Positions 30,554 through 32,768 of a stretch of DNA of 32,768 nt are shown piece by piece; position 1 is the stretch's first letter, and each line of letters opens with the position of its first letter. This DNA comes from Solidesulfovibrio fructosivorans JJ] (GTDB lineage: Bacteria; Desulfobacterota; Desulfovibrionia; Desulfovibrionales; Desulfovibrionaceae). The stretch is taken from the NCBI RefSeq assembly GCF_000179555.1, contig NZ_AECZ01000017.1, forward strand, positions 1 through 32,768. Reading direction: 5' to 3'. Under the pieces are notes generated by a model that saw only the letters and a list, made by a program, of their open reading frames with translations, did not search any database and was not told where the DNA came from. A program made the position numbers and the translations under genes.

Positions 30554-31738
30554 TCAGGCGTTCTTGACGAGTTCCGTTTCCCGGGCGGCAATGGCCGACC
30601 ACTCGAAGGCGGCGCCACGCTCGCGGGCGGCCGAAACGGCCGCCTCCCGGCAACCGGGCTCGTTTAACACGCAAAGCACCGCGTCTGCGAACGCCCGGGT
30701 ATCCTCAAGGGGCGTTTTGACCATGCCGGTGGGGAAAATCTCGCGGTAAATCGGCAGATCATAGGCCACCACCGGAAGCCCGCTGGCCATGGCCTCCACC
30801 GCCACCTGGCCGAAGCTCTCGTAATGGCTCGGCATGAGAAAACAGCCGGCGGCTTTAAGGAGCCGCACCTTTTCCGCGCCCTGGCGGAACCCGAGCAGGT
30901 CCACGTTGCCCGAAAGCCCCGCGTCCTTGATCTCCTGGGTCAGCTTGGTGAACCACCAGTCGCTGCCGCCGCCGATGACCCCAAGCCTGCTTCCCGGCCG
31001 GGCGTCGCACACGAGCCGCCAGATGCGCACCAGATCGAACAGCCCTTTTTGCGGATGCAGCCGCCCCAGAAAAATGCCGTCATAGACCGGCGTTTCCTCC
31101 GCAGGCTCCACACTGTCGAAAAACGCCCTGTCCACGCCCATGGTCACCACATGCACCTTTTCCGGGCTGGCGCCCATGGCGAGAAGTGAATCCTTGTCCA
31201 GGGAATTGAGCACGAGCAGCGTCGCGCCGGCCCTTCGCGCCATGGCCACCGACAGCCACTGGGTGACGTAATAGAGCACGCCGCGCACCGTGGGCAGCCG
31301 CTTCTTGCCGCCAAAGACGTTCTCGTAGCCCTTGAAAGGATTGGGCGCGATGAGAAACACGCAGACCACGAGCTTCGCCCCGGGATTGCGCCAGCGGCAC
31401 AAAAGCGCCGGCAACAGGTCGAACAGGAAGTCCGACGGCGCGTACACCGCGTCCACGCCCCTGGGATACCGCGCGAACGGGCAGGTCAGAATACGCCACA
31501 GATAGGTGCGCAGGACGTTCCACAGTCCGTCCGACTCGTCCGAAAACGGCTCCCAGTGCACCTGCCACGAGGCCCGGACCCCCTGGGACTCCAAAACCCC
31601 GATCTCCCGCCTGGGCAGCAGCAACAGCAGCTCCACCCCGGCGGCCAGCCACCGCTTGGCGATCTCGGCAAACCGGACCTCGCTGCCGTCCCGGTTGCTG
31701 GTATTGACCCGGCCCATGGCCGGCACGAATATGCGCAT
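30554..31738 (-). CDS. Glycosyltransferase family 4
   Basis: 394 residues, GT-B fold. C-terminal domain: FLGRLHPQKGLFDLVRIW, GGSDWW, LLGFRQGAEKVRLLKAAGCFLMPSHYESFGQVAVEAMASGLPVVAYD with the E-x7-E donor motif. It likely transfers sugar from a nucleotide sugar to a lipid or polysaccharide. The start at 31738 has GGAGG (complement of 31751-31755) 12 bases upstream, and this site belongs to the end of the GGCCGCCGGAGGC repeat. No other polysaccharide gene is in the window. Confidence 0.9.
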   Translation of the reverse strand: MRIFVPAMGRVNTSNRDGSEVRFAEIAKRWLAAGVELLLLLPRREIGVLESQGVRASWQVHWEPFSDESDGLWNVLRTYLWRILTCPFARYPRGVDAVYAPSDFLFDLLPALLCRWRNPGAKLVVCVFLIAPNPFKGYENVFGGKKRLPTVRGVLYYVTQWLSVAMARRAGATLLVLNSLDKDSLLAMGASPEKVHVVTMGVDRAFFDSVEPAEETPVYDGIFLGRLHPQKGLFDLVRIWRLVCDARPGSRLGVIGGGSDWWFTKLTQEIKDAGLSGNVDLLGFRQGAEKVRLLKAAGCFLMPSHYESFGQVAVEAMASGLPVVAYDLPIYREIFPTGMVKTPLEDTRAFADAVLCVLNEPGCREAAVSAARERGAAFEWSAIAARETELVKNA

Positions 31739-31748
31739 GGTCTGTGTA

Positions 31749-31800
31749 TGCCTCCGGCGGCCGGGGGAAACTTTTTGAAAAAAGTTTCCCCCGGACCCCT
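31749..31800. repeat. Intergenic repeat half-copy with hairpin
   Basis: GCCTCCGGCGGCC, then a 16-bp perfect stem (31761-31776 with 31779-31794) around the AAACTTTTT core. Read on the minus strand it ends in GGCCGCCGGAGGC just before the glycosyltransferase start. Confidence 0.75.
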
Positions 31801-31848
31801 TTCAAAAACTTTCAAAGGGGCAAGGGGTTGGCTCCCTGCCTGAAAAAA

Positions 31849-32619
31849 CTAGTCCATGAAAATCCGCAACGCCCAAAGGACAATCTCCGGCTGTTCCTGA
31901 TGGGCGCAATGCCCGGCAAAGGGGATATTCATCAACTTCGCCCCGGGGACCCGATCCGCCAGTTCGACGGCATGGGCACGCGAAACGAGCATATCGTCGT
32001 CCCCTCTGACGACGAGCACCGGGCAGTCGATATCCCGGATGCTTTCTCCCGGATAGCCCTCCCCACCCGCATCCAGCCACATGCCGCGAACGGCCGGGAC
32101 CAGCTTTTCGAAATCGGGGGCGGGATTGAGCCCCCGGTAGGCGGCCACGCCCTCCGGGAACATCCCGAGCCAGCCTTCGGGGGTGACGCCGGCATAGATG
32201 CCGCGCGTCGGATCGTCGGGGCCAAGCGTCCAATGCGCGCCCAGAGTCACGACCTTCGACGGCCTGACCGCTCCGGCCGCGGCGATGCGCAGGGCCACGA
32301 TGCCCCCGTCGCTGTGCCCGATGAACATCGGGGCGTCGATCCGCAACACCCCGCAAATATGTTCCACATCCCGCTGGAGGCGCGCATAGGTCAGCGCTTC
32401 GGAACCGAGAGTGGATTTGCCTTGCCCCCGGCTATCGATGCCGATGCACCGGTACGTCTTGCCCAACGTAGGGACAAGGGCATTGAAATCCTCGATGCCG
32501 CCCAAGCCGCCGTGCAGAAAGACTATCGGCGCGCCCGACGCGTTTCCCCGCTCCTCGCAGTAGATTGCCGCATCACCGATGGCGATGCTTCGGCCGTCCT
32601 TGTGGTTAAACCGCGACAT
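31849..32619 (-). CDS. Alpha/beta-fold hydrolase
   Basis: 256 residues. Oxyanion region FLHGGLGGIEDF (34-45), nucleophile elbow GHSDGG with S103, a loop cap, the acid in VVRGDDDML and the histidine in FAGHCAHQE. The start at 32619 is chosen as the ATG with GAGGA upstream; a TTG five codons out has no advantage. Likely an esterase or similar; substrate unknown. It is separated from the glycosyltransferase by the repeat. Confidence 0.9.
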   Translation of the reverse strand: MSRFNHKDGRSIAIGDAAIYCEERGNASGAPIVFLHGGLGGIEDFNALVPTLGKTYRCIGIDSRGQGKSTLGSEALTYARLQRDVEHICGVLRIDAPMFIGHSDGGIVALRIAAAGAVRPSKVVTLGAHWTLGPDDPTRGIYAGVTPEGWLGMFPEGVAAYRGLNPAPDFEKLVPAVRGMWLDAGGEGYPGESIRDIDCPVLVVRGDDDMLVSRAHAVELADRVPGAKLMNIPFAGHCAHQEQPEIVLWALRIFMD

Positions 32620-32686
32620 CCCGTCCTCGCCCAATCCTTTTTCCAGCGCTTACTTCTTCGCACGCCCAGCCAAAGCAGACCGGACG

Positions 32687-32747
32687 GGGGGTCCGGGGGG
32701 CGGGTGCAGGGACAGCGTCCCTGCCGGGGCCTGGGGCGGAGCCCCAG
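32687..32747. repeat. Intergenic GC-rich repeat, related copy at the window end
   Basis: G-rich GGGGGGTCCGGGGGG followed by hairpins at 32706-32724 (GCAGGGAC...GTCCCTGC) and 32731-32747 (CTGGGGC...GCCCCAG). Same layout as 12441-12504. It lies upstream of the minus-strand hydrolase, so it may be the end of the next gene's region beyond the window. Confidence 0.65.
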
Positions 32748-32768
32748 CCTTCTCCTCCCCGCCCCCCC

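Noticed and set aside
1-32768. CRISPR arrays, tRNA or rRNA genes, insertion sequences
   Set aside because: No regularly spaced direct repeats, no tRNA-like cloverleaf or rRNA stretches, and no transposase-like frames were seen. The inverted repeats are intergenic hairpins without any encoded transposase.

Overview
The window is high-GC DNA that most resembles a sulfate reducer of the Desulfovibrionaceae (Desulfovibrio / Solidesulfovibrio type). The best anchor is a 916-residue molybdenum aldehyde oxidoreductase that follows the Desulfovibrio gigas Mop protein almost motif for motif. It is supported by a run of genes in the same order as a family block I know from Desulfovibrio vulgaris (around DVU1551-DVU1559), by many iron-sulfur and CCG-domain proteins, and by terminator-like repeats scattered between genes. 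No rRNA, tRNA, transposase, phage gene or CRISPR array was seen.

Layout. 1-5300: a rubrerythrin-like protein, a TrfA-like (plasmid replication initiator-like) protein, a PAS histidine kinase overlapping its NtrC-family response regulator, and a SAM methyltransferase. 5296-6030: a 735-base non-coding control region with an AT-rich stretch, TGTCA/TGACA inverted sites and a well-spaced sigma-54 type promoter. 6031-20124: the core of the window, twelve genes on the + strand. They are a MoeA-like molybdopterin-binding protein, Mop, a dicluster/CCG electron-transfer protein with a decayed flavoprotein domain, a CxxC mini-protein, a methyltransferase, a C_GCAxxG_C_C protein, a Tes-like radical SAM protein, a truncated AMP-dependent ligase, an XdhC-like protein, a MocA-like/HD fusion, and a NifA-like protein that has lost the residues needed to work with sigma-54. 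The seven genes from 12528 to 18553 overlap or nearly touch, so they are probably translated as a coupled unit.

20332-27392: a small membrane protein, a TiaS-like domain protein, a PadR regulator divergent from a small conserved ORF, a molybdenum-storage-protein-like kinase fold (MosB-like), a NapH-type ferredoxin membrane protein, a CheY-like receiver, a DUF2156 protein and a MATE exporter. 27537-32619: a ModE-like short DNA-binding protein, an orphan MacB/FtsX-type permease, a ChrA-type transporter, a family-4 glycosyltransferase and an alpha/beta hydrolase.

How it fits together. Molybdenum is the recurring theme: a Mo hydroxylase, three likely cofactor-maturation proteins (MoeA-like insertion, MocA-like cytidylyl transfer, XdhC-like sulfuration/chaperone), a molybdenum-storage homologue and a ModE-like regulator. 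Within the Mo-hydroxylase locus sits a conserved module of unknown function: Tes-like radical SAM, methyltransferase, acid-activating ligase without its C-terminal domain, cysteine-rich helper, CxxC protein and CCG electron-transfer protein. This module is the best candidate for an undescribed system. The sequence alone does not show whether it serves the enzyme's maturation or is a separate pathway that uses the aldehyde oxidoreductase.
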